Below are positions 1 to 10,568 of a stretch of 64,000 nucleotides of DNA, piece by piece. This DNA is from Hyphomicrobiales bacterium (GTDB lineage: Bacteria; Pseudomonadota; Alphaproteobacteria; Rhizobiales; Rhizobiaceae), in contig UCJA01000009.1 in the NCBI GenBank assembly GCA_900472675.1, forward strand, positions 124,001 through 188,000, in the 5' to 3' direction. How positions within the stretch are numbered: the stretch's first letter is position 1; each line of letters opens with the position of its first letter. A program made the translations under genes and the position numbers. The notes below the pieces were generated by a model that saw only the letters and a list, made by a program, of their open reading frames with translations, was not told the DNA's origin and did not search any database.

Positions 1-360
1 CTCGATGCCCATGTAGCTCTTCCCGTACATGCTCTTTTCCTTCCAGACCCCGTAGAGATTGGCGACTGAATTGTCTTCGTCGGCGGCGAGGATGACGGAG
101 AGCGCATACTTCTTGACGAACTTGTCGTGCTTGGCAGCCGTGTCGGGCGAGATGCCGATCACGCTGGCGCCCGCCTTTTCAAACTCGGGAAGCAGGGACG
201 TAAAGGAAATGGCCTCCTTGGTGCAGCCGGTGGTGTCGTCCTTGGGGTAGAAGTACACAACAACCGCTTTGCCGGCGAGGTCGCGAAGCGCAATGCGGCC
301 ACCGCCGTCGCGCGGAAGGTCGAAGTCCGGGGCGAGGTCCCCAACAGCCAAATCAGACAT
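1..360 (-). CDS. bcp: Bcp/PrxQ-type peroxiredoxin (thioredoxin-dependent thiol peroxidase), 3' part outside the window
   Basis: The first 120 codons are visible; the gene runs off the left edge. The protein opens with MSDLAVGDLAPDFDLP and has the peroxiredoxin core VYFYPKDDTTGCTKEA, with the peroxidatic cysteine in TGCT. The family reduces hydrogen peroxide and organic hydroperoxides in the cytoplasm with electrons from thioredoxin. In E. coli-type Bcp a resolving cysteine lies five residues after the peroxidatic one; here that position is isoleucine (CTKEAI), and no other cysteine is visible in the part present, so it may work as a 1-Cys enzyme. It is divergent from the AsmA-like gene, with 126 bases between the starts. 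Confidence 0.9.
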   Translation of the reverse strand, partial: MSDLAVGDLAPDFDLPRDGGGRIALRDLAGKAVVVYFYPKDDTTGCTKEAISFTSLLPEFEKAGASVIGISPDTAAKHDKFVKKYALSVILAADEDNSVANLYGVWKEKSMYGKSYMGIE

Positions 361-486
361 GGATTTCCTTTCTTTTGCCGGTATCTTGAGTGATATTCGC
401 CGTAATCGCTATATACTCGCGCCGGCATCGTCCAGATCATTTACGCCCCGCCATTGGCGCACCCAGAAAGATGAGTCTTCACCAGT

Positions 487-3400
487 ATGGCGGAAATCCG
501 CGGAGAAAAAGTCAGCTTCAGCAGGAAGGAAATCGTCCCGCTGCATGAGCTCCCCTCTGCGCAAGTAGAGGACCCGATGATCGTCCACTGCCCGCCGAGG
601 CGTTCGCGCCTCCACCGCGTCGGCCGGACCGCACGCCTGTTCCTCACCCTGGTCCTGATTGCGGTCTGTGCCGCGGTCTTCGCGATCGAAGGCGGCATTG
701 TCGATGGGGCATTGTCCGCGCGTGCACAGGCGGCGCTGAACAATGCGATCGGTCCCCGCTACGTCGCCTCCGTCGGCTCAACGGTGATTCGCTTCGATAC
801 GCATTTCCGCCTGGCTATCGAGGCCCGCGACGTTGATGTGGTGGAGCAGGCGAGCGGCGAGCACCTAAGCCGCGCCGGTGCGCTGCGGCTCGCCATCGAT
901 CCCCTGGCCCTGCTCGGCGGGCGCGTCTCGATCAAGCACATGGAAGCTCAGGATATCCGGCTTGAGACCGCGCAATTGCCGGAGGGCCAGCAAATGCCTC
1001 TGTCGAAGGTGCGGGTCGATGCGACGCCCCGCGTGCTCGAGCAGGCATTCCAGCGGCTGGACGAGGCCCGCGGTCTGATCCAGCGCAGCGGCACGGCCTC
1101 TGTCCGGATCGCTGGCATCCAGATCGTTCTGCCGACGGCACCGGGGCAGGAGCCCCTGAGGCTGGAAGTGGAGGCGCTGGACCTGGCGCTGCGGCCGGAT
1201 GGCGAAGTGGAGATCAAAGGCGACGTCAGCCTCAATGGCCGCAAGGCAACGCTGCTCGCGACATCGCAGACCACAGAGGGCGTGACGACGGCGCTTGCAG
1301 CAAAACTGTCCGGCCTGGACGTCACTCCCTTCCTCCTGCAGCGTGCCAGCGACGGCACGCCGCGCGAAGGCATCGAGGGAGCGCTCGATCTGGAGATAGC
1401 CGCCACCCGGGCGCGCGAGGCCACCAAGCCTGCCATGACGGCGGTGCTGCACCAGTCTCCCGGCCGCTTCTTCTTCGATAGCATTCCCCAGGTTTTCAGT
1501 GGCGCCGAGATCAATGTTGCCTATGATTTCGCCAAGGACTCCATCGAGATCCGTCAGTCGCAGGCCCGCTTTGGCCCGACGGTGCTCCCTCTCACGGGAG
1601 CGATCCTGGATCTCAACCGCCTCGACCCCAATGACAAGCGGCTCGGCTTCGGCCTGGACCTGCTCGTCAGCGGCGGCACTGCCGTTGGCGCAACGGAGGG
1701 CGAGGAGCCAGCGCATTTCGATTTGAAGGCGGCCGGGCGGTATCTGTCGGCGGATCGCGAACTGCAGTTCGATCAGATGGGCGTATCGAGCCCGACCGGC
1801 ACCATGGCCGGTTCGCTGCGCGTCCGGTTCGGCGACAAGTCTCCCGAAGTCAGCTTCGGGGCACAACTGCCGAAGATGGATGTGTCGACCGTCAAGCAGC
1901 TATGGCCCTTCTGGATGGCGCGAAAGCCGCGCGACTGGGTTATGGCCAACCTGTTCTCCGGAACCCTCACCAATGGCTCAATTGCGGTCTTCATTCCGCA
2001 AGGCCGGATGAAGGGCCCGGGCATACCGATGGAGCTCGACAAGAACGAGCTGCAGATCGGCTTCGACCTTTCCGATTCGCGGCTGAACATGCCGGGCGAC
2101 GTGCCGCCGCTGCGCGACATTTCTGCTCACCTGGACCTCAAGGGCGAGGTGCTGAAGGTGGATATCGCCAAGGCAACCTCCTTCCTGCCGTCCGGTCGCT
2201 CCGTGGCGGTGGAAAACAGCACCTTCTCCCTGCCTGCTACCTACACCAAGCCGCTGATGGCGGAAATGTCGCTGCAGATCTCCGGATCGACCGATGCGGT
2301 GACGGAACTGGCCAACTCGAAGCCGGTCAATGCCCTCAAGGGCACCGGCTACAAGCCGGAGGATTTCGGCGGTTCCGCCAAGGCGCAGGTGACCGCGCGC
2401 ATGGGGCTGCTGTCCGACCAGAACCCGCCAAAGCCGGTGTGGACCGCCCACATCGATCTTGCCAACGTCGACCTCGTACCGCAAATCGCCAATCGCAAGA
2501 TTGCTAACCTGACCGGCACGCTCGATATCGACCCGCAATCGGCACACCTCTCCGGCAAGGCACTCATCGACACCGTCCCGGCCGAGGTCACGCTGGTGGA
2601 GCCGCTGGATCCCAATTCCGCGATCAAGCGCGAGCGCGTCATCAAGGCCTCGCTCAGCAACGACCAGCGCGAGAAGCTCGTCCCGGGCCTCTCCGACATC
2701 GTAGACGGAACGGTGGGCGTGGAACTGGCCCGCCTCGACGAAACGCGTCAGGGCGTCACGCTCGACCTGAGCAAGGCGTCGCTCTCCGTGCCGTGGCTGG
2801 GCTGGACAAAGGGAGGCGGCATCCGCGCCAAGGCGCAGTTCGAGGTGTCCGGCGAAGCCTCCCAGCGCACGGACATCCGCAACTTCGTGCTCGATGGTGA
2901 CGGCTTCGGTGTCCGCGGCAGTTTCGCGCTGGCAGACGGCAACCTCAGCACTGCTGATCTGTCCAGCGTCCAGCTTTCGCCGGCCGACAACTACAGCGTG
3001 GCTTTGAAGCGTTCCAAGGGCATCTACGACATCACCGTCGGCGGCTCTGCCGCAGACCTGAGGCCGATCATCACCAAGCTGCGCGCCAGTACCGAAGGCG
3101 GTCGTTCCGGCTCGGGCGGCGGCAAGGAGAGCAGCAAGGACAGCGGCGGCGCTACCCTGCGCGGCAAGCTGGACAAGGCGGTCGGCTTCAACGACGAAAG
3201 CCTGTCCAACGTCAGCATGCTGTTTTCCATGCGCGACGGCAAGATCTCCACGGCGGACCTGACGGCCGTCACCGGCAGTGGCCAGGCCGTGGTCAGCGAA
3301 ATGGCGCGCGGCGACACGATCTCCTTCACCAGCGGAGATGCGGGCGCGGTGGTCAGGTTCGCCAACCTTTATTCCAACCTGCGCGGCGGCCTCCTGAATC

Positions 3401-3906
3401 TGCGGCTGAAGGCGCAAGGGTCCGACTGGCTCGGATCGGTGGATATCCGGAGCTTCTCGCTCGCCAACGAAGCGCGGCTTCAGTCCCTCGTGTCGACGCC
3501 GGTCGGGCGGGATGGCGAAAGCCTCAGCACTGCGGTCAAGAAGAACATCGACGTCAGCTCCGCAAAATTCCAGCGCGCCTACGCGGCACTGGCGTACCAG
3601 AGTGGGTCCCTGTCGATCGCCAATGGCGTCGTGCGCGGCGAGCAGATCGGCGCGACCTTCCAGGGCATGCTGCGGGATGCGGCTGGCAATATGGAAATGA
3701 CCGGCACGTTTATGCCGGCCTACGGCCTCAACCGGCTGTTCGGTGAACTGCCGCTGATCGGCGCCATCCTCGGCAACGGCAATGACCGCGGACTGCTCGG
3801 CATCACCTTCAAGCTCCAGGGCCCCTTCGAGAAGCCCAAGCTTGCCATCAACCCGCTGTCGCTGATTGCGCCCGGCGTGTTTCGCCAGATCTTCGAATTC
3901 CAGTAA
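487..3906 (+). CDS. AsmA/DUF3971-family large envelope protein (YhdP/TamB-like)
   Basis: This 1139-residue protein has a basic N-terminus, one membrane segment at about residues 50-68, and then a very long beta-rich region with many alternating hydrophobic strands. The end carries the typical AsmA-like C-terminal block (LPLIGAILGNGNDRGLLGITF, then a proline-rich tail ending IFEFQ). Members of this superfamily (AsmA, YhdP, TamB) are anchored in the inner membrane and are thought to form periplasm-spanning grooves that move phospholipid or assist outer-membrane assembly; that role is inferred by family. A low-complexity Gly/Ser stretch (GRSGSGGGKESSKDSGG) near residue 880 probably links two beta blocks. 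The ATG at 487 has a weak ribosome site; an in-frame ATG at 577 is an alternative that keeps the membrane anchor. Confidence 0.85.
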   Translation: MAEIRGEKVSFSRKEIVPLHELPSAQVEDPMIVHCPPRRSRLHRVGRTARLFLTLVLIAVCAAVFAIEGGIVDGALSARAQAALNNAIGPRYVASVGSTVIRFDTHFRLAIEARDVDVVEQASGEHLSRAGALRLAIDPLALLGGRVSIKHMEAQDIRLETAQLPEGQQMPLSKVRVDATPRVLEQAFQRLDEARGLIQRSGTASVRIAGIQIVLPTAPGQEPLRLEVEALDLALRPDGEVEIKGDVSLNGRKATLLATSQTTEGVTTALAAKLSGLDVTPFLLQRASDGTPREGIEGALDLEIAATRAREATKPAMTAVLHQSPGRFFFDSIPQVFSGAEINVAYDFAKDSIEIRQSQARFGPTVLPLTGAILDLNRLDPNDKRLGFGLDLLVSGGTAVGATEGEEPAHFDLKAAGRYLSADRELQFDQMGVSSPTGTMAGSLRVRFGDKSPEVSFGAQLPKMDVSTVKQLWPFWMARKPRDWVMANLFSGTLTNGSIAVFIPQGRMKGPGIPMELDKNELQIGFDLSDSRLNMPGDVPPLRDISAHLDLKGEVLKVDIAKATSFLPSGRSVAVENSTFSLPATYTKPLMAEMSLQISGSTDAVTELANSKPVNALKGTGYKPEDFGGSAKAQVTARMGLLSDQNPPKPVWTAHIDLANVDLVPQIANRKIANLTGTLDIDPQSAHLSGKALIDTVPAEVTLVEPLDPNSAIKRERVIKASLSNDQREKLVPGLSDIVDGTVGVELARLDETRQGVTLDLSKASLSVPWLGWTKGGGIRAKAQFEVSGEASQRTDIRNFVLDGDGFGVRGSFALADGNLSTADLSSVQLSPADNYSVALKRSKGIYDITVGGSAADLRPIITKLRASTEGGRSGSGGGKESSKDSGGATLRGKLDKAVGFNDESLSNVSMLFSMRDGKISTADLTAVTGSGQAVVSEMARGDTISFTSGDAGAVVRFANLYSNLRGGLLNLRLKAQGSDWLGSVDIRSFSLANEARLQSLVSTPVGRDGESLSTAVKKNIDVSSAKFQRAYAALAYQSGSLSIANGVVRGEQIGATFQGMLRDAAGNMEMTGTFMPAYGLNRLFGELPLIGAILGNGNDRGLLGITFKLQGPFEKPKLAINPLSLIAPGVFRQIFEFQ

Positions 3907-3928
3907 AGCTGGTCAGGGCCTGAACAAA

Positions 3929-3956
3929 AAAAGGACCGCTGCGAGGCGGTCCTTTT
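3929..3956. terminator. Bidirectional terminator between the AsmA-like gene and tyrS
   Basis: An 11-base inverted repeat (3929-3939 with 3946-3956) closes a six-base loop. It begins with A residues and ends with T residues, so it can end transcription in both directions. It lies between the stops of two convergent genes. Confidence 0.9.
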
Positions 3957-3980
3957 CAGTTCAAGAACGGCAGCGGAGCC

Positions 3981-5237
3981 TTAGGCAGGCCGCACGAGGA
4001 TGTGCTTCTTCTTGCCGAGCGAAACCTTGATGACGCCGTCGGCAGTGATCTCACCACTCCCGATCAGCTTGCGCTCATCGGACACGGCGACGTCGTTGAT
4101 CCGCACTGCGCCACCCTGCACGTGGCGGCGTGCCTCGCCGTTTGAGGCGGCAAGCCCGGCCTTGACGATCAGGGCGAGCAGACCGATTCCGGCTTCCAGT
4201 TCTCCCGTCGCCACGTCGATGGAGGGAAGGTTGTCGGAAAGCGCACCTTCCTCGAAGGTCTTGCGGGCCGTCTCAGCCGATGCGTCCGCGGCTGCACGGC
4301 CGTGAAGGATGGCAGTGACTTCGGTGGCGAGGATCTTTTTCGCCTCGTTGATTTCCGACCCGCCTAAGCTTCCAAGCTTTGCTATCTCGTCCATTGGCAG
4401 AGTGGTAAACAGCTTTAGGAAACGGATGACGTCGCCGTCTTCCGTGTTGCGCCAGTATTGCCAGAAATCATAGACCGGCATCAGGTCGGCGTTCAGCCAT
4501 ACGGCGCCGGATGCGGACTTGCCCATCTTGGCACCGGACGACGTGGTTAAGAGCGGCGAGGTCAGCGCATAGAGCTGAGGGGTCCCCATCCGGTGACCGA
4601 GGTCGATGCCGTTGATGATATTGCCCCACTGGTCGGAGCCGCCCATCTGCAGCCGGCAGCCGTAGCGCTGGTTGAGCTCGACGAAATCATAGGCCTGCAG
4701 GATCATGTAGTTAAATTCGAGGAAGGACAACGACTGCTCGCGGTCGAGTCGCGTCTTGACGCTGTCGAAGGAAAGCATCCGGTTGACCGAGAAGTGCCGG
4801 CCGACATCGCGCAGGAACTCCAGGTAGTTGAGACCGCGCAGCCACTCGGCATTATTGATCATCAGAGCGCCGTCCTTCGGGCCCTTGTCGTAGTTCAGGT
4901 AGTTGGCGAACACATGCTTGAGCGAGGTGATGTTGTCCTCGATCATGTCGACCGTCATCAGCTTGCGAGCTTCCTCCTTGAAGGAGGGATCTCCGACCAT
5001 TCCGGTGCCGCCGCCCATCAGCGAGATTGGCTGGTGACCGGTTGCCTGGAACCAGTGCAGCATCATGATCTGCGTCAGGTGGCCGACATGCAGGCTGGAT
5101 GCCGTCGGATCGTAGCCGATATAGGCGGTCACCGTCTCCTTTGTCAGCAGTTCGTCGAGACCGGTCTCGTCGGAGATCTGGTGAATGAAGCCACGCTCAT
5201 CGAGCGTACGAAGGAAATCGGACTTGAACCTGGACAT
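3981..5237 (-). CDS. tyrS: Tyrosyl-tRNA synthetase
   Basis: This 418-residue cytoplasmic enzyme charges tRNA-Tyr with tyrosine using ATP. It is a class I synthetase: the HIGH signature is HVGH at residues 50-53, and the KMSKS loop is KMGKS at 237-241. The tyrosine pocket segment ([11 protein letters not shown] ... [11 protein letters not shown]) is intact, and the C-terminal 60 residues look like an S4 RNA-binding domain ([17 protein letters not shown]). The ATG at 5237 fits the family start; the frame also has a TTG two codons upstream. It is convergent with the AsmA-like gene and appears monocistronic. Confidence 0.97.
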   Translation of the reverse strand: MSRFKSDFLRTLDERGFIHQISDETGLDELLTKETVTAYIGYDPTASSLHVGHLTQIMMLHWFQATGHQPISLMGGGTGMVGDPSFKEEARKLMTVDMIEDNITSLKHVFANYLNYDKGPKDGALMINNAEWLRGLNYLEFLRDVGRHFSVNRMLSFDSVKTRLDREQSLSFLEFNYMILQAYDFVELNQRYGCRLQMGGSDQWGNIINGIDLGHRMGTPQLYALTSPLLTTSSGAKMGKSASGAVWLNADLMPVYDFWQYWRNTEDGDVIRFLKLFTTLPMDEIAKLGSLGGSEINEAKKILATEVTAILHGRAAADASAETARKTFEEGALSDNLPSIDVATGELEAGIGLLALIVKAGLAASNGEARRHVQGGAVRINDVAVSDERKLIGSGEITADGVIKVSLGKKKHILVRPA

Positions 5238-5500
5238 GATCAATCTCTGGGACAGGGAACTGATGAATTCAGCGGGCCTCTAGCACTGTTTTCGGATTGA
5301 ATCACTTCAAAAAGACCTTTTGCTTTCAGGTCGCCCGCAAACATCCATCAGGGGCAGCCATCGTCAGGCGGTCGCATCCCGGGATGAGATTACGCTCTCT
5401 TCAATTTTGATAGGTGCTGGGAAGTTTACTGATCTTTTATGCGATGGTGCTTAAGACGGCCTACAGGTGTCGGACACCTGATCTCAGCATTGATGAGCCG

Positions 5501-6688
5501 ATGAACGGTGTTGTATTCTTCCTGGCGGTAAACTTTATCGTCGCAGCCTGTTTCTGTGCCGTGTTCGCGGTCGTTGCGACACGCAGCATCTCGCGCGCAG
5601 CAGCCTTATGGTTTGCTGCGGGCTTCGGGATCGCCTCGCTGTCGGCGATCTGCGAACTCCTCATTGCCTATGCTCCGTATCCGAGGCTGTCCGGAGCCGG
5701 GGCTTTCATGACGGTCCTGGCGGGGATGCTCCTGTTGTTCGTCGGTCTCTGCCGGCTGTATGGACGGCGGATGAACGGGTGGCTTGCCGCATTATTCTTC
5801 ATCACAAGCAGCTTCGTGTCCGACCTCGTCTATGCTGCGCCGCGAAGCGGGGCCTTGCACGCCTTCGCCTATCAGACCCCTTTTGCGCTGGTCATTCTCG
5901 CGAGTGCGGCGGTGGTGTGGTTGTCGCCTCGCCGGCTCACGATCGACCGGGTCCTTGCCGCGGTACTTCTGGTGACCGGACTGCATTTCTTCGCCAAGGC
6001 GGGCCTCGCCGTTCTGGTCGGCTCCGGCGCGGTTGCCACGGACTATATCAACACAAGCTACGCGCTGATTTCGCAGAGCGCGACGGCCGTACTGATGGTG
6101 TCTGTCGGGCTGACTTTGCTATCCGTCCTGGTGCTGGAGATCATGGCCGACGAGCGCAGCGCATCGGAACAGGACGACCTTTCTGGGCTGTCCAACCGGC
6201 GCGGCTTCGAGCGCGGCGTCAAGGCCGCGATCAGTGCCTCGCCGAATTTGCCGCACGCCGTGGTCCTGTGCGATCTCGACCACTTCAAGGCGATCAACGA
6301 CACCTACGGTCATCACGCCGGTGATGCCGTGATTAAGTGTTTCGGGTCACTGCTGAGAACGCTGGCGCCGAAGGGGGCGATCGTCGGTCGGGTGGGCGGC
6401 GAGGAATTTGCCGTGTTTTTGCCGAATACGTCGGTGCAGCTGGCGCTGCTTTTGGCGCAGGCCCTGCGTGCCGGCACGACCACGATGACGGTTGCCGGTT
6501 TGCCGCCGTCGCTGACCGTCACGGCAAGCTTTGGCGTGGCGGATCTAAGGGCGCCAGATGCCATCGAGGAGATGCTGCGACTGGCAGACATGGCGCTTTA
6601 TGACGCCAAGGGATCCGGCCGCAACCGGGTGTGCGAGGCGAGGAACCCTGCGCCGCCCCGACAGGCTCATCTGCGGCCGGTGAAATAG
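5501..6688 (+). CDS. Membrane-anchored GGDEF protein, putative diguanylate cyclase
   Basis: The protein has about seven hydrophobic segments in residues 1-215 (a membrane sensor region of no recognised type) and then a C-terminal GGDEF domain. The domain shows DDLSGLSNRR at 225-234, the metal site in DLDHFK at 258-263, and an intact GGEEF active site at 299-303, so synthesis of cyclic di-GMP from two GTP is expected. The inhibitory RxxD site that normally sits five residues before GGEEF is missing (PKGA is found there). The start is uncertain: ATG 5501 begins directly before the first membrane helix, while the frame stays open to GTG 5414. No partner gene adjoins it. Confidence 0.85.
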   Translation: MNGVVFFLAVNFIVAACFCAVFAVVATRSISRAAALWFAAGFGIASLSAICELLIAYAPYPRLSGAGAFMTVLAGMLLLFVGLCRLYGRRMNGWLAALFFITSSFVSDLVYAAPRSGALHAFAYQTPFALVILASAAVVWLSPRRLTIDRVLAAVLLVTGLHFFAKAGLAVLVGSGAVATDYINTSYALISQSATAVLMVSVGLTLLSVLVLEIMADERSASEQDDLSGLSNRRGFERGVKAAISASPNLPHAVVLCDLDHFKAINDTYGHHAGDAVIKCFGSLLRTLAPKGAIVGRVGGEEFAVFLPNTSVQLALLLAQALRAGTTTMTVAGLPPSLTVTASFGVADLRAPDAIEEMLRLADMALYDAKGSGRNRVCEARNPAPPRQAHLRPVK

Positions 6689-6715
6689 CATAAGGCGCCA
6701 CCGACCGGATACGGA

Positions 6716-6737
6716 AATGGCCGCAGGTGCGGCCATT
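6716..6737. terminator. Inverted repeat between convergent GGDEF and hydrolase genes, possible terminator
   Basis: A perfect 10-base repeat (6716-6725 with 6728-6737) is separated by two bases. It lies between two convergent stops, as a bidirectional terminator would, but has no strong T-run. Confidence 0.5.
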
Positions 6738-6765
6738 CACTGTATCGTCGCAGCGACAGGGCGGT

Positions 6766-7443
6766 TTAGCGGATGCGCTTGGCCGCAGGCTCCGGAACCA
6801 GTTCGCCGTTGAGACGACGGTCGAGGTAATCCTCGCACTCGCCCATCAGCGTATCGACCTTGCCATTAAAGAAGTGGTTGGCACCTTCCACCATGCGGTG
6901 GGTGATCAGGATGCCCTTCTGCGTCTTCAGCTTTTCGACCAGCGTGTTGACGTCCTTCTCCGGCGCGACCTTGTCGGCATCGCCGTTGATGATCAGTCCC
7001 GAAGACGGGCAGGGCGCCAGGAACGAGAAGTCGTAGGTGTTCGGCTGCGGCGCAATCGACATGAACCCTTCGATTTCCGGCCGGCGCATCAAAAGCTGCA
7101 TGCCGATCCAGGCGCCGAACGAATAGCCGGCCACCCAACAGCTCTTCGAATCAGGATGCAGGCTCTGCACCCAGTCGAGCGCGGAGGCGGCGTCGGACAG
7201 TTCGCCCGCACCGTGGTCGAATTCGCCCTGGCTGCGCCCGATGCTGCGGAAGTTGAACCGCAGCGTGGTGAAGCCCCGCTTCTGGAACATGTAGAACAGC
7301 TGGTAGACGATCTGGTTGTTCATCGTGCCGCCGAACTGTGGATGCGGATGCAGGATGATGGCGATCGGCGCGCTTTTTTCCTTGGACGGCTGGTAGCGTC
7401 CTTCAAGGCGTCCGGCAGGGCCGTTGAATATGACTTCGGGCAT
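6766..7443 (-). CDS. Alpha/beta hydrolase, dienelactone hydrolase/KANL3-Tex30-like
   Basis: This 225-residue protein has a compact alpha/beta hydrolase fold. The nucleophile elbow is GYSFGAW with Ser at 108, the acid is probably the Asp in NGDADKV, and the histidine lies in ANHFF. An HPHPQFGGTMNN segment near residue 35 is typical of this small cytoplasmic family, which is usually annotated only as hydrolase; the substrate is unknown. The start MPEVIFNG at 7443 matches the usual start, and an ATG five codons upstream is also possible. It is divergent from the iron-sulfur assembly operon, sharing a 226-base control region with it. Confidence 0.85.
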   Translation of the reverse strand: MPEVIFNGPAGRLEGRYQPSKEKSAPIAIILHPHPQFGGTMNNQIVYQLFYMFQKRGFTTLRFNFRSIGRSQGEFDHGAGELSDAASALDWVQSLHPDSKSCWVAGYSFGAWIGMQLLMRRPEIEGFMSIAPQPNTYDFSFLAPCPSSGLIINGDADKVAPEKDVNTLVEKLKTQKGILITHRMVEGANHFFNGKVDTLMGECEDYLDRRLNGELVPEPAAKRIR

Positions 7444-7466
7444 CGGTACTCCGGTCAAATTGGTCC

Positions 7467-7544
7467 GGTTCTAAACAGGTGGATCCGCCCTTTGACTTGA
7501 CGAAGCCGCTCAGCTTTTCTACAACAGTTTAGAACCATTCGAAA
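7467..7544. promoter_or_regulatory. Inverted TTTAGAACC half-sites between the hydrolase and the suf operon, candidate operator
   Basis: TTTAGAACC occurs on the plus strand at 7528-7536 and in the opposite orientation at 7467-7475. The first copy is part of an imperfect palindrome, TTTAGAACCATTCGAAA, at 7528-7544. The arrangement in a divergent intergenic region that starts an iron-sulfur operon suggests a binding site for a regulator of the Rrf2 type, but no regulator is encoded nearby and the motif was not matched to a known box. Confidence 0.35.
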
Positions 7545-7669
7545 TTGGGGCGCGCAAATGGCGCCGGATACGAAGTCTCTTACGGCAAGCGCAGCTGAAT
7601 TTTCAAGGAAAATGCGGCCGTGCGCGCCCGTTGCAGTCACACCACCACGAAACGGAAGCTGAGCCGGCA

Positions 7670-8836
7670 ATGGCGCCCATCCGCAGATACCTCGATTGGA
7701 ACGCGACGGCTCCCCTGAGTGGGCCGGCCCGCGTCGCCATGATCGAGGCTCTGGAACTGCCGGGCAATGCCTCCGCAGTCCACGCGGAAGGGCGGGCGGC
7801 CCGGGCAGCCGTGGAACGGGCGCGGCGTCAGGTGGCAAGCCTCGTTGGTGCCGATCCGGCCCATGTGACCTTCACCAGCGGGGCAACCGAATCCGCCAAC
7901 CATGTTCTGACGCCTGATTTTCGCATGGGCCGTGCGCCTCTTGCGGTGTCCAGGCTGTATTATTCGGCAATCGAGCATCCGGCTGTTCGCGAGGGTGGCC
8001 GCTTCGATCGAAGCCAGGTCACCGAGATCCCGGTCAGCGGTGACGGCACTCTTGATCTTGCCGCACTGGACGCGCTCCTGAGCGCCCATGACCGTGATCT
8101 CGGCCTGCCGATGGTTGCCGTCATGCTGGTCAACAACGAAACCGGCATCATCCAGCCAATTCTCGAGGCTGCGGCTCTTGCCCATCGCCACGGGGGCCTG
8201 ATGGTCGTCGATGCCGTGCAGGCAGTCGGCCGCATCCCGGTCGACATTCATGCGCTCGACGCGGATTTCGTTTTCTTCTCCTCGCACAAGATCGGCGGCC
8301 CGAAGGGCGTCGGCGCGCTGGTGAGCCGGGGCGAGGTGCTGATGCCCAAGCCTCTGATGACCGGCGGCGGCCAGGAAAAGGGCCACCGTTCGGGCACCGA
8401 GAATTTTCATGCCGTCGTGGGCTTTGGTGCGGCAGCGGAAGCGGTCGGCCGCGACCTTGAAGCACGCAGTGCCGCGATCGGCATCCTGCGGGATCGTTTG
8501 GAGCAGGGAATGCGGCGGGCCGCATCCGATGTGCTGATCCACGGGGAAAACGTCGCGCGCGTCGCCAATACCAGCTTCTTCACGCTGCCCGGCCTAAAGG
8601 CCGAGACAGGCCAGATTGCCTTTGATCTCGAAGGCATCGCGCTGTCGGCTGGATCGGCCTGTTCCTCGGGCAAGGTGGGCGAAAGCTATGTGCTGACGGC
8701 CATGGGCGGCGATCCGACACTCGGTGCTTTGCGTATCTCGCTCGGACCCGACACGACGGAAGACGACATCGCGCAGGCGCTTGCTGCGTTCGGCAAGATC
8801 GCTGCGCGACGCAAGCCGGCGGGGCAGGCGGCCTGA
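7670..8836 (+). CDS. IscS/NifS-like cysteine desulfurase, first gene of the suf operon
   Basis: This 388-residue class V PLP enzyme takes sulfur from cysteine and passes it on as a persulfide. The PLP lysine is K207 in SSHKIGG, and the persulfide cysteine is C331 in SAGSACSSGK, which has the extended loop of the IscS/NifS type. Its second half lacks the longer SufS features. ATG 7670 is chosen because it starts directly before YLDWNATAPL, the normal N-terminus of the family; the frame remains open upstream to 7631. It is 143 bases ahead of sufB on the same strand and is the usual first member of the rhizobial suf cluster. Confidence 0.9.
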   Translation: MAPIRRYLDWNATAPLSGPARVAMIEALELPGNASAVHAEGRAARAAVERARRQVASLVGADPAHVTFTSGATESANHVLTPDFRMGRAPLAVSRLYYSAIEHPAVREGGRFDRSQVTEIPVSGDGTLDLAALDALLSAHDRDLGLPMVAVMLVNNETGIIQPILEAAALAHRHGGLMVVDAVQAVGRIPVDIHALDADFVFFSSHKIGGPKGVGALVSRGEVLMPKPLMTGGGQEKGHRSGTENFHAVVGFGAAAEAVGRDLEARSAAIGILRDRLEQGMRRAASDVLIHGENVARVANTSFFTLPGLKAETGQIAFDLEGIALSAGSACSSGKVGESYVLTAMGGDPTLGALRISLGPDTTEDDIAQALAAFGKIAARRKPAGQAA

Positions 8837-8941
8837 CGCCGGATATATGCGGATAGACAAATTTCCGCTTGCCAAGAGGTGGGAAAACCGCCTTCTGGCG
8901 ACTACATAGGGGCAACAGTTAGCCCGTACAGAAGACAAGAA

Positions 8942-8963
8942 TTGCCGGAATTTGAACCGGCAA
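8942..8963 (+). promoter_or_regulatory. Hairpin directly upstream of the sufB ribosome binding site
   Basis: A perfect 7-base repeat (TTGCCGG at 8942-8948, CCGGCAA at 8957-8963) with an 8-base loop ends a few bases before the GGAG site of sufB. It lacks a T-run, so it is more likely a mRNA structure that sets stability or translation than a terminator. Confidence 0.35.
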
Positions 8964-8979
8964 GATTTGGAGAATTGAG

Positions 8980-10449
<1,470 letters not shown>

Positions 10450-10568
10450 CCAGCCTTTTCCGCCATCCCTGGGACAAGCTGGGGATGGTCGGTTTGAGAA
10501 TTGAGAACGGCCTCTCATAAAGGCCCACGAGGCGGCTCTTGAACCGCCCTTTGAACAGGAACACGACT

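Noticed and set aside
1978..3417. Minus-strand open frame of 479 codons inside the AsmA-like gene
   Set aside because: Antisense shadow; Arg/Gln/His-rich, no domain or ribosome site.
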